Assembly: GCA_029215795.1 (NCBI GenBank)
Contig: JARDYH010000001.1
Location: forward strand, 231,039,654 to 231,103,653
Length of the DNA stretch: 64,000 bases
Reading direction: 5' to 3'
Source of the DNA: Anniella stebbinsi
Taxonomy: Eukaryota > Chordata > Lepidosauria > Squamata > Anniellidae
The notes under the pieces are model-generated. The model made no database searches, was not told where the DNA came from, and worked only from the letters and a program-made list of their open reading frames with translations. Every line of letters begins with the position of its first letter. The first letter of the stretch is position 1. Shown here one piece after another: positions 1 to 20,425 of this stretch. The position numbers and the translations under genes were made by a program.

Positions 1-7488
<7,488 letters not shown>

Positions 7489-7505
7489 CTGCATCTTACT
7501 TGGTC

Positions 7506-7511
7506 AATAAA
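7506..7511 (+). terminator. Proximal polyadenylation signal of MMADHC
   Basis: AATAAA lies 18 bases after the stop codon, followed by a T-rich stretch around 7560-7620. Using it would give a very short 3' UTR. Confidence 0.6.
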
Positions 7512-7700
7512 CACTGTTGGGACATATCAAGCGTTTAATTACACTGATTTATAGATAGTGGAACATCTGTTATTTATTTTTGTCTTCATGGGATATGCAG
7601 TCTCTATACTTGATTTTTAAGGTAATGCAGCTTTTATTTGAGAGGTATGTACATGCAATGTAGCACTGGATATTTTAAAGTATTACTTTCCCATATATTA

Positions 7701-7706
7701 AATAAA
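7701..7706 (+). terminator. Distal candidate polyadenylation signal of MMADHC
   Basis: A second AATAAA, about 210 bases past the stop. It may define an alternative, longer 3' UTR. Which signal is used cannot be read from sequence alone. Confidence 0.45.
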
Positions 7707-8871
7707 ACAAAACCCCCACAGTCAATCCTATTTTGGAATACAAATCCTCAACATTTTAATAACATTTCTATCGGTGCGTTCCTGACCAAATATAATTTAA
7801 TTTGTAAAAGATTTTATAAATTGCAGATATGGCTGTTTGATAGAGGTTACAAATTATTTGGAAATTGAGCAGTGTTTTGTGTCTTCCATTTTTATAATTT
7901 TGAAGAAAAGCATTTTAGGTAGGAACAGTCCCGTTGTACAGCTGGCTCTCATTAAATGAAAAAAAATCTCAACCCTTCATTTATATCAGAACCAATATTG
8001 TCTTATTTCTGTTTTCCATGTTTTATGTGGAATGTGTTTCAAACAAAAGGCTGTGTCCTCTATTTCATGATGAACATAAACACACAATAGTACCAACTTG
8101 TCTTTAAAGGTCATATTCAGCTTCCCTTGTATCCACTACGGCTAAATATGTCTGACTTGAAACATGTTTCTAACAGGCCTTGTAGACTTGATCATAGAAA
8201 TTCGTAGGTAATTGCATCACACTTTAGATTGCCACAATGAAATGAATGTAAAAAGAAGACTGAAATCTATACCCACTTAACTTGGATTAAGCCCCGTGAA
8301 CTCAATGGGACCTACTTATGAGTAGACAGGTATAAGATTGCACTGGTAGAAAAACAAGTTAAATCAGTGTAAATCAAAAACATTTTGACTCTTTTCAATT
8401 TTATTGCTACTGACAGTAAAACATAAAGGGATGTAATATTTTCTTTGTATTAGCAAACAAAATATCTGAGGTGTTCTTTATCTCATAAATTTGATTTTCC
8501 CAGTTGTGAGCTATATCTTGAATACAGGTATAGATTTAATTCTGTCAGTAGAGGGCTTGTTTTGTTTGAATGTCTATTGAGGTGTTGAAGTAGGTCATTG
8601 AATTCTTTCTTTTTTCTTTTTGAGTGTTTGGAGTACTAAGATGTTAATGATCTTCAGACCAACACACTGGATTATGGTAAACTTCCCTAGCATCATGGAT
8701 TCCTTGGGTTAATGTTACTTGTCTGGATGCCTGATGTTGTGCCAGAGCTGTCGAGTAAAGAGATAAGCTATCAATTCAGTAGACTTTCATGAAATTCCAT
8801 GATTACAGTGGTGATGGTTAAAGATTCCTGTGTGGTCAGATTTTTGGTTGGATTTTACATAGATTTGGATA

Positions 8872-8924
8872 CATATACACACACAAAGTGTGTGTATAAT
8901 GTCTGTGTGTATTTATATACTTTG
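8872..8924. repeat. AC/GT inverted microsatellite (hairpin-capable)
   Basis: ATACATATACACACACA is followed by AGTGTGTGTATAATG and TCTGTGTGTATTTATAT. The AC and GT blocks face each other and could fold back. Confidence 0.7.
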
Positions 8925-11352
8925 TGCAATTTTTTCCTGTAATCTTTTTTACAGTGTTTAAAGGTGCTACAAGTGCTACATGTGCTCTCATTGTCTACAT
9001 GATGTAGGCATGCAACAGAATGAGTTACCAGAATGGACTTTTACTTACAGCCCTGGAAATTTTTGATCGGAAGATATTAAAATGTTTTAAATGAATCTGT
9101 GGATTTATACTACTTCAGGGTTACATCCACTGTCACATAAGTGGAATTCCACTCACGCAATGGATCTTTACCATCTTCTCCTCTCCTCTGCTCCCCCAAA
9201 ATATGCTGTGCAGGCTCCATAGCCGAGGAGCGGGAGATGCAAATGGAAGAAGAATCCGCTCTCTTGGTGGGTGCATTTCCTTCAACGGACAGACAAAATG
9301 GATTTTGCCCTTAAGCTACAGGTGAGGAAATCACCTTTTGAGTGCTCCCTTGCCTCAAAATAAAAAGCCTCCCAGCAAGTAGAAATCAGGGGATTTGGAT
9401 GGATTAAACCTGTCTCTCTCAAGTTCTAGTTTTTAATGGCACACAAAGTGATGCAGTTTTCTGTTACCTCATCTTGTTGCGTGTGTCGATCAGGCTTAAT
9501 TTTTGTGTGTGTTAGTAATCAGTTCTATTAGAATCTGATTCTAAATGTCCCATTTTGATGAACTGCTGCGTAAAGTACGACTTCAGTAAGTTTGGTCACC
9601 TCTTGGAGAGCCACCTAGCCTCCCAAGCTACCAACTTACTCTGCCTTATTTACCTCTAAGCAGCACAGCAGTTTGTTCAGTTGAGGCTCTGGCTTTTCTT
9701 TCCCATTCTTAAAAAAGACTCATGTGCGTAGGAAAGTCGTGACATGCAAGGGCTTCTCTCAAAGTGCTGAGGAAGAATTGTCAATGGAAGCTGTTGATGG
9801 AGCACAACCAGTTGGTGTAAAACAGAGCAGCTCCTGCACTTGCTGCCCTGTGCAGGTTAAAAACAACTTGTTAGCTTGAAAAGTAAAAGATAAAATCTTC
9901 ATGTTATGAACATTTGTTAAAACACGCTTGCATTCATTTATCTTGAAATATTGTCACAAGTGTTTGCAAAATGGATTTTCAGGCTGAGGTACTGGTAGTT
10001 TAAGCAACTAAATTTAGGCATATTTTTATAATGTATAAAAGCTCCAACGATCAATGTGCATAGATACATATTATTATTGCTAACATTTTATTTATAATTC
10101 ATATAGTGAGTAAGTAATACTAAAGTAAACATCCTAGATATCTTCTGTAGGAGCACAGCCTCCTTGGCTCTTATGAAGAATAAGCCAGGGGTTCAAAACT
10201 ACATTAACATGGGCATGATGTAGCTAGTTTAGCAGTGTTTTCTCTTTTAACAGTACTTTATACAACAGCTTTTTGTTTAATACAAGAGAAATGACTGAAA
10301 AATAAGTTAATTTTTAATTGTTTTTTAAGGAAGAGCAAAGCTATTTTTTCTTGGTCATTCATAATAAAATAAGTTTATTTCCTCAAAAATGCTATTTTAT
10401 GTTTTCCAAGCCAAATAGTGTGGGTTGTTTTATGCGTTATTGGTTGCAAAGATGTTCAGCATTGGACATTATGTCATAGTTCAAGCTATTCCTTGTAGCA
10501 GCAGACTGCTGTATATTGCCAAAAGAGTTGAGACAAAAAATGGCTTATTTACATTAGGGCTAACTGCTTAAATTCCTGTGCTGGGTCTTCATTCAGTTGT
10601 GGTTCAATATTGTGTGTGTGCTTTCTTAGGAAATTTTTGCTGCTCATTATGGAATGCAAAAGCACATGCCATGCTACCTATTCTATTGGCTGGTGATTAT
10701 TATTTTTAACGTTATATACATATAATGCAAGCAGGCTGTTAGTCATACCAGTAATGCTGGTATGAAAACATTTGCTACAACTTACAACTGGTGGCTGGAT
10801 GCTTCCTTCATTGCTACCCGTTTCTCTTCTGGCAGTGCTTGACTTATCTATATTGAACATGTGCAGATCACTCAGGAATAATGGTTGATTTCCTGGAGAG
10901 AGCCTTGGGAGAATGATCTCCCAGAACATCAGAGGCATGGCCTGGGTGTTCTTTCTTCCAAGTGGAGAGGAGGGCCCCATCTCCAGGGCTCTCCAATGGC
11001 GGGTGCTGCAAGGTGCCCTGGTTGCATTCTGTACAGGGCCAATTATTGCAGCAGAAAGACTAACCACATACGGTTGCACAGATGCTGGCAAAGTCCTCTG
11101 TCCTGGTTCAGTGCACCTACTGGCAGCCAGCAACAGAGCACTAGTCTGGGGGAGGATAAGCCAAGACCAGAAGACAAGAGAGCCAGAGTGGAGAGAGATT
11201 CTGTCAATTCGTGGCCTAGGAGCACAACATTATCTTTGGCCTCCTAAGCAGCTGATTTTTTAATGTGTTCCTACTGGCTTCCCTAGGGATGTATAAAAAT
11301 AATTTCCCCCTCCCCTGCTTTCCACCATTCCTGGGCTTCTCTCCTTCTATTT

Positions 11353-11355
<3 letters not shown>

Positions 11356-11413
<58 letters not shown>
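11356..11413. repeat. (TC)n(AC)n microsatellite
   Basis: About 28 bases of TC directly followed by about 29 bases of AC. The long open frames across it on both strands are low-complexity artefacts. Confidence 0.98.
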
Positions 11414-11414
<1 letters not shown>

Positions 11415-14400
11415 CACCACCACCACCACCTCTCTCCCCACCCACCCCGGTTCTCCAATCTGTTTCTGGGCTTCTCCTTCCTTCTGTTTCCTCCCTACAT
11501 CTCTTTTTGCTCCAGTCGGCTTTGGTGGACTTTTCTGGCTTTTGGGGAGGGATATTTGCACTCTGATCCATACGTGCTTTGCAAGCCCTCAACAGATTGT
11601 GATGCTGAACGTGTTGTAAGACTCCAGGAAGTGGGCAGCAAAAAAATAGGAAATCCAGGAAGAGGATGCTCCCACTATTTTATCTCCCATGGCAATTTGT
11701 GGTGGTTCCTGGGAAACTCAGCATCTTCATAATCCTTTCAATGGCTCTGCGAGATAGGCCAGTACTAGTTTACTTAGATGCAGTCTAATTGTAATACATT
11801 GCTTAACTCTCCTTAGGTTCTTTGCAAGGGAGGAGAATGGAGGAATAACTATATCTAGTTTGCTCTGTCTACTGCGACCCCTTGGCTTCACCTCCTGTTA
11901 GCTACCCTCTGCTCCACCAGTTCCAATGGGCATAAATGTGAGCAATCCAGACCTCCTTACTACTTAGGAGATTAGCACTGAAAGCTGGATTTTGTACTGC
12001 TCTGTGTCTGCCTGCTGCCTCTGAGTAGGCCTACTTTGGTGGATGCTTTATAGTAGGTATAGAAAGATATGGATTGTTTTATGCCTCCGGGTCTTGTTGC
12101 TGTGCTCCAGGGGCTTCTTTACTCTGAGGATATCAATTATTATTATCGTACCCTCTTCACACACAGCATTGCAGGCATGCTCTATGTGTCCTCTTTTGTA
12201 ATGGCTTTCTGTGGTGATGATGATGTGTAGCTGTGTGACACACACACACCCCAACCCCTATTTTGCACTCATGGTCTTGAAAATCATTTGATTGTGTGTG
12301 CAATGGGCACAAGAGAATGTGAATCCAAAGTACTCCTTTTGTGTGTACGTTACTTACCTTTTCATTCATTATTTTAATATTTATGTGCCTCAGTTTCCCT
12401 TTTCGTAGTATGGACTGTTAGGGATTCAAAAGAGTCCTCTGCCCATGTTGACCCCTTGGCTCCGTTTCTGCTGTCTCAGCCAGTAGCCCACCCTTTGCTT
12501 CTCAAACCAGCCATCACTGCCCCCACCAACTTATTCTTTCCTAGATTTCTCAGAGAACTTGGGGGGGAGCACACCAAACAAGGGGTTTCTGGGACAGCCT
12601 CAGTGATGTGGGAAAGAAACATTTCCATACTTAATTTTCCCACAGAAAAGTTTCCATTTCATAAGTTCACTAGTAAAAATGAACGTATGTCGCTTGCAAA
12701 TACAATATTAGACAAACTTTAGGGAGATGTGCTGCTATGCCCCATAGACCCTGGACTTAATGATCTTACTAGGGCCCCTTTTAGATTGCCATGTTTATGA
12801 CTGCTGGTGTAAAGCAAACAAACTAATATTTCTTTTCCCCTGCCCTCAACAGTGATCCTATGTTTGCAGCTGCTTCTAGATTCCTGATATATTAGAACAA
12901 CAACAAAACTATTTGTGAACCCTGATTGATTGATTGATTGATTTAAAAAATCCTAAGTAACTTTCCACCTTAAATTCACAGCTCATAGCACCATTTTGAT
13001 TACAGGAATAAAATGGAGTTTGCTTCTGATGCCATTATAATTTCCCACTCTTTTGGTGGTCATTTCCCCATCCCCTGGCTGCATGGTCCTTGACATTGGC
13101 CCTAGCTGCCCTACAGAATGGGATTTAATAAACAACAATTTTATAGCACAATCCTCTGCATGTTTACTTTTGTATCCAACGCATCTTACTCCCTATTTTG
13201 TGCGTTGGATTGCAGCTGTACTGTACTTTCTTATTAGTACTGAGAGAGGACATCTTACACAAAATGTACAAGGGACATAGTATGGACTGTTTTCAATTCA
13301 GTATTCACTCATCAGTTGAAAGAAATATCAGTTTTTTAAAAAACAGTTTTTTTAAAAGCATTACTATTACTTCAGTGTCTATGTGTTACATTTCTCTTGA
13401 TTAGTTAATCATGCAAAATGTTAACCTATTAAGCTCCAGAGCCTGAGATACTGAATAGGGCTGCACTTCTGTAAGTTTACAAATCACTGTCCTAGGTTTT
13501 TTTTTTCATTTTTTAATGTAGTTCTACACTAAGTTAACCAAATATATTGTACTAAGTGAAACAAAATTAATACTGGTGTAAAGTTTCCAAATTTTGTATC
13601 AGATTTATGATAATCACCTGCTTCCCATATTCTTGTGTGTAAAGCCAATTTTTATTAAGAGCCACCTTTGCACATTGTAGTTTTACACAGAATGCTGAAG
13701 GTTGTCAATCAAGCTTGTGTTTTCCATCTGTGTGGTTCAAAAGAGCATGAAAAATGATCCAAATAGTTGAAATAGCCTCATTCATAAGAGTGTAAAGATA
13801 GAGGATTCTGTTGACTGTTCACCATTGTTGTCATGAATAAAGCAGCCCTCAAGACATCTGAAAGGTCAAAGATGCATATTCAGGAGGAGAGGATCCATTC
13901 TCTGACTACCCTCTTCATTTCAAGCCTTTTGCTCTCTGTGAGTAATTGAAGAGATATTGTAGTTAAACTTTGAGTGAACAGACTTGTAATTTTAGACAAT
14001 GTTTAACAGTTGACACAAGACAGGTAAGTGCAAAAGCCTTACCTGTCTGGTGTTGTGCAGAAGCTGTGCTGAGTATTCACAGGGTCTGTAACATTATAGT
14101 ATCATTAGGGCCAGCAAGTATTTGCATTGTAAGTTTCAGGTCAGCACAACTCCTGCTCATGTGAAACTCTTTGTCTGTACGATGTGTTTGAGTGTTAAGA
14201 TGGTAACAAATTAAATTCTTCCAGATTTCATCAGTATTGTTAGTCCTTTGCCATGTGTTCATGTTTGCAGTTTATGCAGAGACATGGTGAAGGAATTCTG
14301 TTTTAAAAGTATAAAAGCCAGTGGTAAACCCTGTTTTCCCCTTCTTAATCTAGCTCTTGAACTCTCCAGTGGGGCAGTTGATGATCACAGATGTGCAAGG

Positions 14401-15829
14401 TTAAGGGAACCTCTTTATATTCATTTTCTGTCCCTTTAGTCATTTTGACACACTTGTCAAAAGTTAATCTGTCTCAAGTCATTCTTAGCCTGAGGGGCTA
14501 TGAGGCCACTACAATATTCATTTTCTTCTGATACTCCCAATTATAATAATTTTATGAGACTCAAAGGCCCAGCTTTTTTAAAAAATGAAAAGTACTAATT
14601 ACTCTTTTACCCTAATCTTTAGTAAATGTAGAGCAGCTTATATGGAGATCTCAGTGATCTGCCTTCCAGACACTGATTGGATCAATGACTCTTTCATTTC
14701 AACATTACTATAAATTTAGGTGTTCCCAAATGAGTTACTGGTATGGTTTGATTATTCATTTTAAAAAATAGTATAGGGGCATGTTCCCACAGTGGCTAAT
14801 CTGTACTTACCATTTCAGTATGAATAATGCATAATAGCAGCCCATCTAAAAATTAATGGATTTAAACTTTTAAAATGTCAGATATATAGTTCATTGGCAT
14901 TCAGCATGGCCACCTTTCGAGCAAGTTCCCCTTGTAAAGAAGCATCAGATATTGGTGTGCTGTTTTTCTACATCAGTGAACAACTAATACAGTTTCTGAA
15001 CTATGAAGAATCTGAACCTCTGGGATTTATCCACTTTGTTTCATGGGGTGTTTTTTTTTTCAATTCACTTGAATGATCACTCATTCTTGTGTAACATCAG
15101 AACACTTACTGAATTTCAGCTAATGAAAATTGGTCAATACTATTAGCTGTTTGTTAAATTTTCATTAAATGCTGTACACATTGTAAATAACTGAGGTGAA
15201 ATGGGGAGAGTGAGAGTAAATAACCTATAAGATAGGAAAATGGCCACTTGGGCCATGTGGAGTTCACTCTGGTAGACAATACAGAATTAAAATATACTAG
15301 ATTTGCTTCAGATTTGGCCAAGTTCTGAACTGAACTGGGCTGATTTGGACAAATTTGGGAGATGTTGGGTCTCCTCCGATGCAGACCAAATCCAAATCTG
15401 AACACTCCTGAAGATTCCAGATTTGGAGGAACAAACCAAACATTGATACATTTCTCCCCAAGTTCTCCATATAAGAAAAACACCAACATGGGGAAGGGGT
15501 ATAGTTTTGTAACTATTTTTAATCGTAATAAATAGTTTACCAAGGCTCTCCAATCCCAGTGCTTTAGGAGAAGGATGTTGAATTAATATATCATGGACTG
15601 ATCCAGTGTTCGGTGCTCTTTGCTAGTACTCTCTCCCAGGAGCAGGAACATTAAAAGAGGTTTAGTGGAGTCTATGTGACCTGGGAGAGTGTAGCATTGG
15701 ATGCCTGCTTGGAAAATGCTGGAAGTTCAAGTCATTCTGCATCTGCCACTATATGCTCCTCATCCACCATCCACCCTGTCCTATTGCACTTTCTGTGATT
15801 TTGGTGCGCGTGAACCTATGGCTTGATTG

Positions 15830-16097
15830 GAATTCACCTGGGGAAGAGCCTTCAGGGTGGTGGCCCCGCTTCTATGGAACTCCCTGCCTCTGTTGTTTTC
15901 GGCACCTCCTGAAAACATCTTTTTTTTAGGACGCCTTCCTTGACTTGACCAGCCATGGCTTTTACTACTCTGTTTTTTAAAATAACATTTTTTTCCTATG
16001 GTTTATTCTTTTATCTTTTTATGTTTTGGCTTTCATCGTTCTTGAATCGCTTTAGCTCCGGAGCGGTATATAAATGTTGTCAATAAATAAATAAAAC
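15830..16097 (+). mobile_element. L2-type LINE 3' end
   Basis: Contains a diverged C-terminal coding stretch (TATGGAACTCCCTGCCTC, giving LWNSLP, then a basic LKT-type remnant). The 3' UTR-like tail reads GCTCCGGAGCGGTATATAAA and ends in AATAAATAAATAAA. The same tail recurs at 49300-49380 and in shorter form at 59325-59405. The WNSLP motif and short tandem tail are typical of L2-like LINEs; the exact subfamily is not known. Confidence 0.65.
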
Positions 16098-19000
16098 AAA
16101 ATAAGGAAGTTTAATCTGTTTTTCATTTATAATATCTTAACAACTATTTTCTGAAATTTGGCAGGTTTCTTAATTGCCCACAAAACATATAGTGGGATAA
16201 GAGCATCCTTTTTGGGACACTGCCCCCCAAAACACTATGAAGCCTGCTCTTGCATAATGCTTCCTTCACCTATTTATTTCAATTGTGCCAAGAAATAAGG
16301 TTTTCAGCAATATATATAGGCATGTAGCACAAAAATGTCTGTGCTTATTTGCCTGAAATTTGACAGGTGTAATCCTCTCATAAGAGACTACTATGACTGC
16401 AAATTTCATCCTATTGACAGATGGGAAAAGGTTATAGCCATTTGTTGATTTCCAGTGAAGATTTGGATTGCTTGAATCGAGATTTGGATTTGGACTTGAG
16501 TTTAAGCAGGTGGCTTCTGAATCGGTTCAAACTGAAGTAGGCTGTTTTCTGAATCACCGAATTGGGGTCAGAAATGAATCTTGTGGTTGCTGCACACTCC
16601 AAAAATATACCAATGTTTTTGCCCTATTTGTTTTTAAAGGATCATTAGTGCTGCAACATTGTGGTATGGGTCTAACAATAGGCATTTCTGTTTTCATTGT
16701 CAACCCTACGTTGCTGGAGGCTTTTGGGCACAAGTACACCTTAGAGTTGGCTGGTTCTGACTGAGCTCATTGGTGATAGACTTTAGAACTGTGGGTTGTC
16801 TGTAGCTTACCAGTATTCATGGCAATGTTTTGAATAGTTAAACTTTTTTTTAACTATGCAGAATTCTATAGTCTTATGTAAGATCCACAGTGGTAAAATG
16901 TTTTGTTCTTTTTCCTTGAGCAGGAGAAACATTGCATTCATAGTATACTTATAGTGAATTAAGCTTGCCTCCTCTCTTCATACTGGGATGGCTTTTCTCC
17001 TGTCAAGCATAGCTTACAGTCTCCATCATGACCTTGGATGTGACAGGAGAAGCCTGTAAGTCAGGCATTGACATTGGTGATGGAAATAGAAATTCCAAAG
17101 ATTTACTGATGGATAACATATAAGCATGATCATTTGGAGCTCAGCATTTTTAAACTCCTGTTCGGAAGCAAAAGTGTTATTGGCAGTGTTTGCTTTTTTT
17201 TTAAAAAAAAATTGGATCAGATGTGCAGCAAACCATTAACATGGGTATTGTCAAATGTGTTCTGCATACTATAAAAGAGGAAAATAAGGCACATCTACTT
17301 GAAAATAAATTTCGACAGTAGAAAGGTGACTCCCTGCTGACTGCCAGCAGTAGCCACTGAAAAAAAATACCGTCCTATATGTAGCGTCTGCATTACCAGA
17401 GAAATATAGGCACTTCTGGGTCAGAGGGTAGCAGACAGTAAGATGTGGATGGTGTAACTGTTGCTGCTGTCACCCCAACCACAGAAAATGCCGTAAGGAC
17501 TTTCTGGCCTATGTGCGGTGTGAAAAAAACCTTTGGGATGATTGTACCCCTTTTTATGGTTATATGAAGTCACAATGTTCTGTAAGTCTGCTACACCTCC
17601 ATTCAAAGATGTCTTCAGGAAGAAACTCCATATTCGCAACTTAGGATACCATACAGGCACTGAAAGCAACAAGTTCTTTCACTTCCCTGGAAGACAAACA
17701 CCACCAGCTCATTTGGTAGAGATCCTCAATAGCAAAACAGATTTCTGTTTTAGCCTGGCATATTCTCCTATGCAAATAATGTATTTTTGTTTCAATACAA
17801 ATTGAGAAGTAATACATGGAACCAACCAGCACGAAAAAATAAGGGGATAAGGGTGGTTATTCCCCTCCCCCCGGTATACACACAGCCCTTTCTTAAAACC
17901 TTTGTGCTGTTTTCTCCCCCTAGTTTCCACCCTAAACTCTAGAGCTTGCCCTTAGCCCATCAAAAGTAGCTGTACCAGATTTTTTTTTAGTTTAGGAGCT
18001 GATGCTCCTACAAACAAGTCTTAAGGTACATCCCACAGTGTTTCATCAAACGTAAATTAAATGTTTTTCACAAGCTGAGAAGTGTTGGGGCCTTTTTTTA
18101 ATCTGTCTTTAATGGGGCTAGAATCCTGAGACTATAGCCTAGCCAATTACCATCCAGATGTTTCAGATGTCAGTTCCTATCAGCCTAAGTCAGTGTGGTC
18201 AATGGTCAAGAATGCTGCGAGTTGTAGTCCAAAATATCTGGCAAACGGAAGGCTGCTATAGCCTTTTCCAGATACTTTTAAATGTGCATATGACAACGGG
18301 AAGGATTGCACATATTCACTGCTGTAAGTGGTCGACATCCAATCTTGCTGCTCTTACAATGCACTCCTGCCATCCTTTCCTCCCCACTTCAGCCCAAGTC
18401 CCTGAGATCTGCTTTAGGCAGTCCCCCAACCCTCCAGAGCAGAATTGGGGAGTGCAGGGATGGGGGGCTGCAGTGGGGAGGGGGGGTTGTTCTGCTGGTG
18501 GATGCTGTTCCAGAAGTGGATGGACCCAGCTGAATTTCACCTTGTGTATTTGGGAACCTTGATTTTTTTTTTAAAAAAAAAGCTTTCCAACTGCATAGAC
18601 AAGAGTCATTTTTAGGCAGTATAATGAGCATGCATACGTTGGGGAGCAGAGCATACCAAAATGATACCGCTCCCACTTATGCATTCATTGTATGCAGAGT
18701 AAAAACATTTTTTAAAAAAATGTGTAAAAGAGTGGGACTTATAAGGAATTGCCATGGAAAGGGGAGGCAGTCAGTCAGTCAACTCTGATTGAATCAAAGT
18801 GATTCACAGAGATTCAGCAGCTGGAAGCCACAAATCCAAGCAGCCCAGGGCTTTCATGATCTAGGGAGTTAGCATCACTGGCAATAACTGTTTTCTGGAA
18901 GATGTCCCTCCAGGAAAAGGACAAGGTCAGAGATCAAACTCTGGGCTTTAGAGAAGAAGGCAGCAGGCCACCTGCCCATCCCATCCAACCTGCCTCCACA

Positions 19001-19600
19001 AACTGCCCCCCAGTTAGGCTACCTAAAATATTTAGAACTCATGTCCATACAAATCTAACTATATGCAAATTTTGAAATAATTACTAAGATTTATTTAAAT
19101 GACACAGAAGGCAAAGCCAGCCAATTAATTTCCCATGCAAATTGCACCAAATAAAATTGTTTAATTTGCACCCTACTCCCAGATCATCCCAAAGCCAAGG
19201 CCTAAAGCCAAGAAATGTTATATAATTTCTAATTCACATGGCGGTTGAGAAAAACTTGAGAGCCCACTAGAGTCTACTAGGGAAGCTACAACTTCATGTT
19301 CCAAAACAATTTAAGTATAAGAGGATCGGGTTTATTGATGCCTTTAGTGCTCATGGTTTTGAAGTTCATGCCACAATTTCAATGATTGATTAAAACCTCT
19401 CTTGTCGCAGCCACACCAGTTCCATTGGTGATGCCATCTGTTTGAAAGTTTAGCAAGCGAGAGGCAAGGGCTGCTATCTTTAATCCAGTCTTATCATAAG
19501 TTTCAATTAGAACTCATAGGTGATAACTTCTTAGCAGTTGGGGCTCAATAATGCATCACCTTCCACATTTTCACTTTACTGAAGTAATGGCTGATCAGAT
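16098..19600. other. Intergenic stretch, no gene seen
   Basis: Includes old hAT-like sequence around 16100-16560 and a fragment of the GTTGTAGTCC-type MITE at 18152-18252. The 134-residue open frame at 18158-18562 overlaps that MITE and shows no domain. Confidence 0.65.
18152..18252. mobile_element. MITE-like fragment of the GTTGTAGTCC family
   Basis: Reads CATCCAGATGTTTCAGATG, TCAATGGTCAAGAATGCTG, then GAGTTGTAGTCCAAAATATC. It is one of seven diverged copies in the window (also near 21325, 23702, 45085, 56733, 57752 and 63681). All share a semi-palindromic layout of CCAGATGTT.. and GGGAGTTGTAGTCC.. blocks. Confidence 0.55.
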
Positions 19601-19755
19601 ATTTATTTATTTATTTATTTGCCATCTTGTATAGAGGAGCAAGAGTTCTTGCCGCTTTACTTTAGGATGCCATCTAGGAAGCTGATTTAAGCTGCAGTCC
19701 TATGCATACTTACCTGGGAGTGAGCCCCATTGACCATAGGACTTACTTCCAAGTC
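19601..19755. repeat. TATT microsatellite and adjacent interspersed repeat fragment
   Basis: TATTTATTTATTTATTT at 19601-19620 is followed by LINE/SINE tail-like sequence. At 19690-19755 GCAGTCCTATGCATACTTAC and GTGAGCCCCATTGACCATAG match the CAATGGG repeat family in reverse. Confidence 0.6.
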
Positions 19756-19869
19756 CTCTGTTTGGTACAGCTTGAGGATATTATTTACAAGGTGCTTGAA
19801 CAAGTTTGTGCTACCATTTCCATACTGGATCCTTGTCCCTTGTGGCTTATTAAATCTGGCAGGGAGGGA

Positions 19870-20425
19870 ACAGTTAACTAGGCCTCCTTGGACCCAGAAG
19901 ATCTTAACAACTTTAGGCTGGTGGCAAATATTCCTTCCCTGAGGAAGTTGGTTGCTGACCAGTTCCAAATGTTCTTGGATGAGACCAATTATCTAGAAAC
20001 ATTTTTGTTGGTGTTTAGGCTAAGTTTTGGCACAGAAATAGCTTTGGTCTCCTTATATTATTTACCTATGTCAGGAGGGAGTGGGGGTGATCCTGTTGGT
20101 TCACCTTGATCTTTCATAAGCTTTTGATACCGTAAACCATGGTGTCATTCCGGGGTGATTGTCTGAGTTGGGAGTGCATGGGGTACTGTGGTTGCAGTGG
20201 TTTCACTCCTTCATGAATGGCCAGCTCCAGAAAGTGGTGCGTGGGGAATATGGCTCCCCCCTGTGAATTCTCCAGTGTGGGGTTTCATGAGAGTTGGTCC
20301 CCCCCCCATGCTATTTAACATCTTCATTAAACCATTAAGTGGGGTCATCCTGAATTTCTGAGTGCATTGCCATTAGTATACCGACACAAAGCTCTACTTC
20401 TCCTCTTAACTTAAAATATTTATAT
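19870..20425 (+). mobile_element. L2-type LINE reverse-transcriptase remnant
   Basis: Conceptual reading in shifting frames shows DPEDLNNFRLVANIPSLRKL, then VADQFQMFLDETNYLETF, then FGTEIALVSLY. Degraded counterparts of the catalytic-core block follow around 20105-20150 (CTTTTGATACCGTAAACC) and of the GVPQGS..LFN block around 20280-20320. This is the fingers-to-palm order of an L2-clade reverse transcriptase. Stops and frameshifts make it a dead copy. Confidence 0.75.

Larger units (their letters stand above)
7712..15829. other. Intergenic stretch without a supported gene
   Basis: Begins the roughly 36-kb gap between the MMADHC and LYPD6 stop codons. It contains a repeat fragment at 8255-8345, an AC/GT inverted stretch at 8872-8924 and the microsatellite at 11356-11413. 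At 10680-11260 open frames on both strands overlap; their predicted products match no family I know and the both-strand openness argues against coding. Near 15298-15430 there is an AAATCCAAATCTGAA-rich patch like old hAT-derived sequence; a similar patch lies at 16455-16560. Confidence 0.7.

Noticed and set aside
11265..11732. 155-codon + frame and overlapping - frames
   Set aside because: They run through the TC/AC microsatellite and give low-complexity peptides (Ser-Leu, Thr-His, Cys-Val repeats).
15154..15543. 129-codon - frame
   Set aside because: It falls on old repeat-like sequence (AAATCCAAATCTGAA patch) and has no recognisable motif.
18158..18562. 134-codon + frame
   Set aside because: It overlaps a MITE fragment; the opposite strand is also open; no family resemblance.
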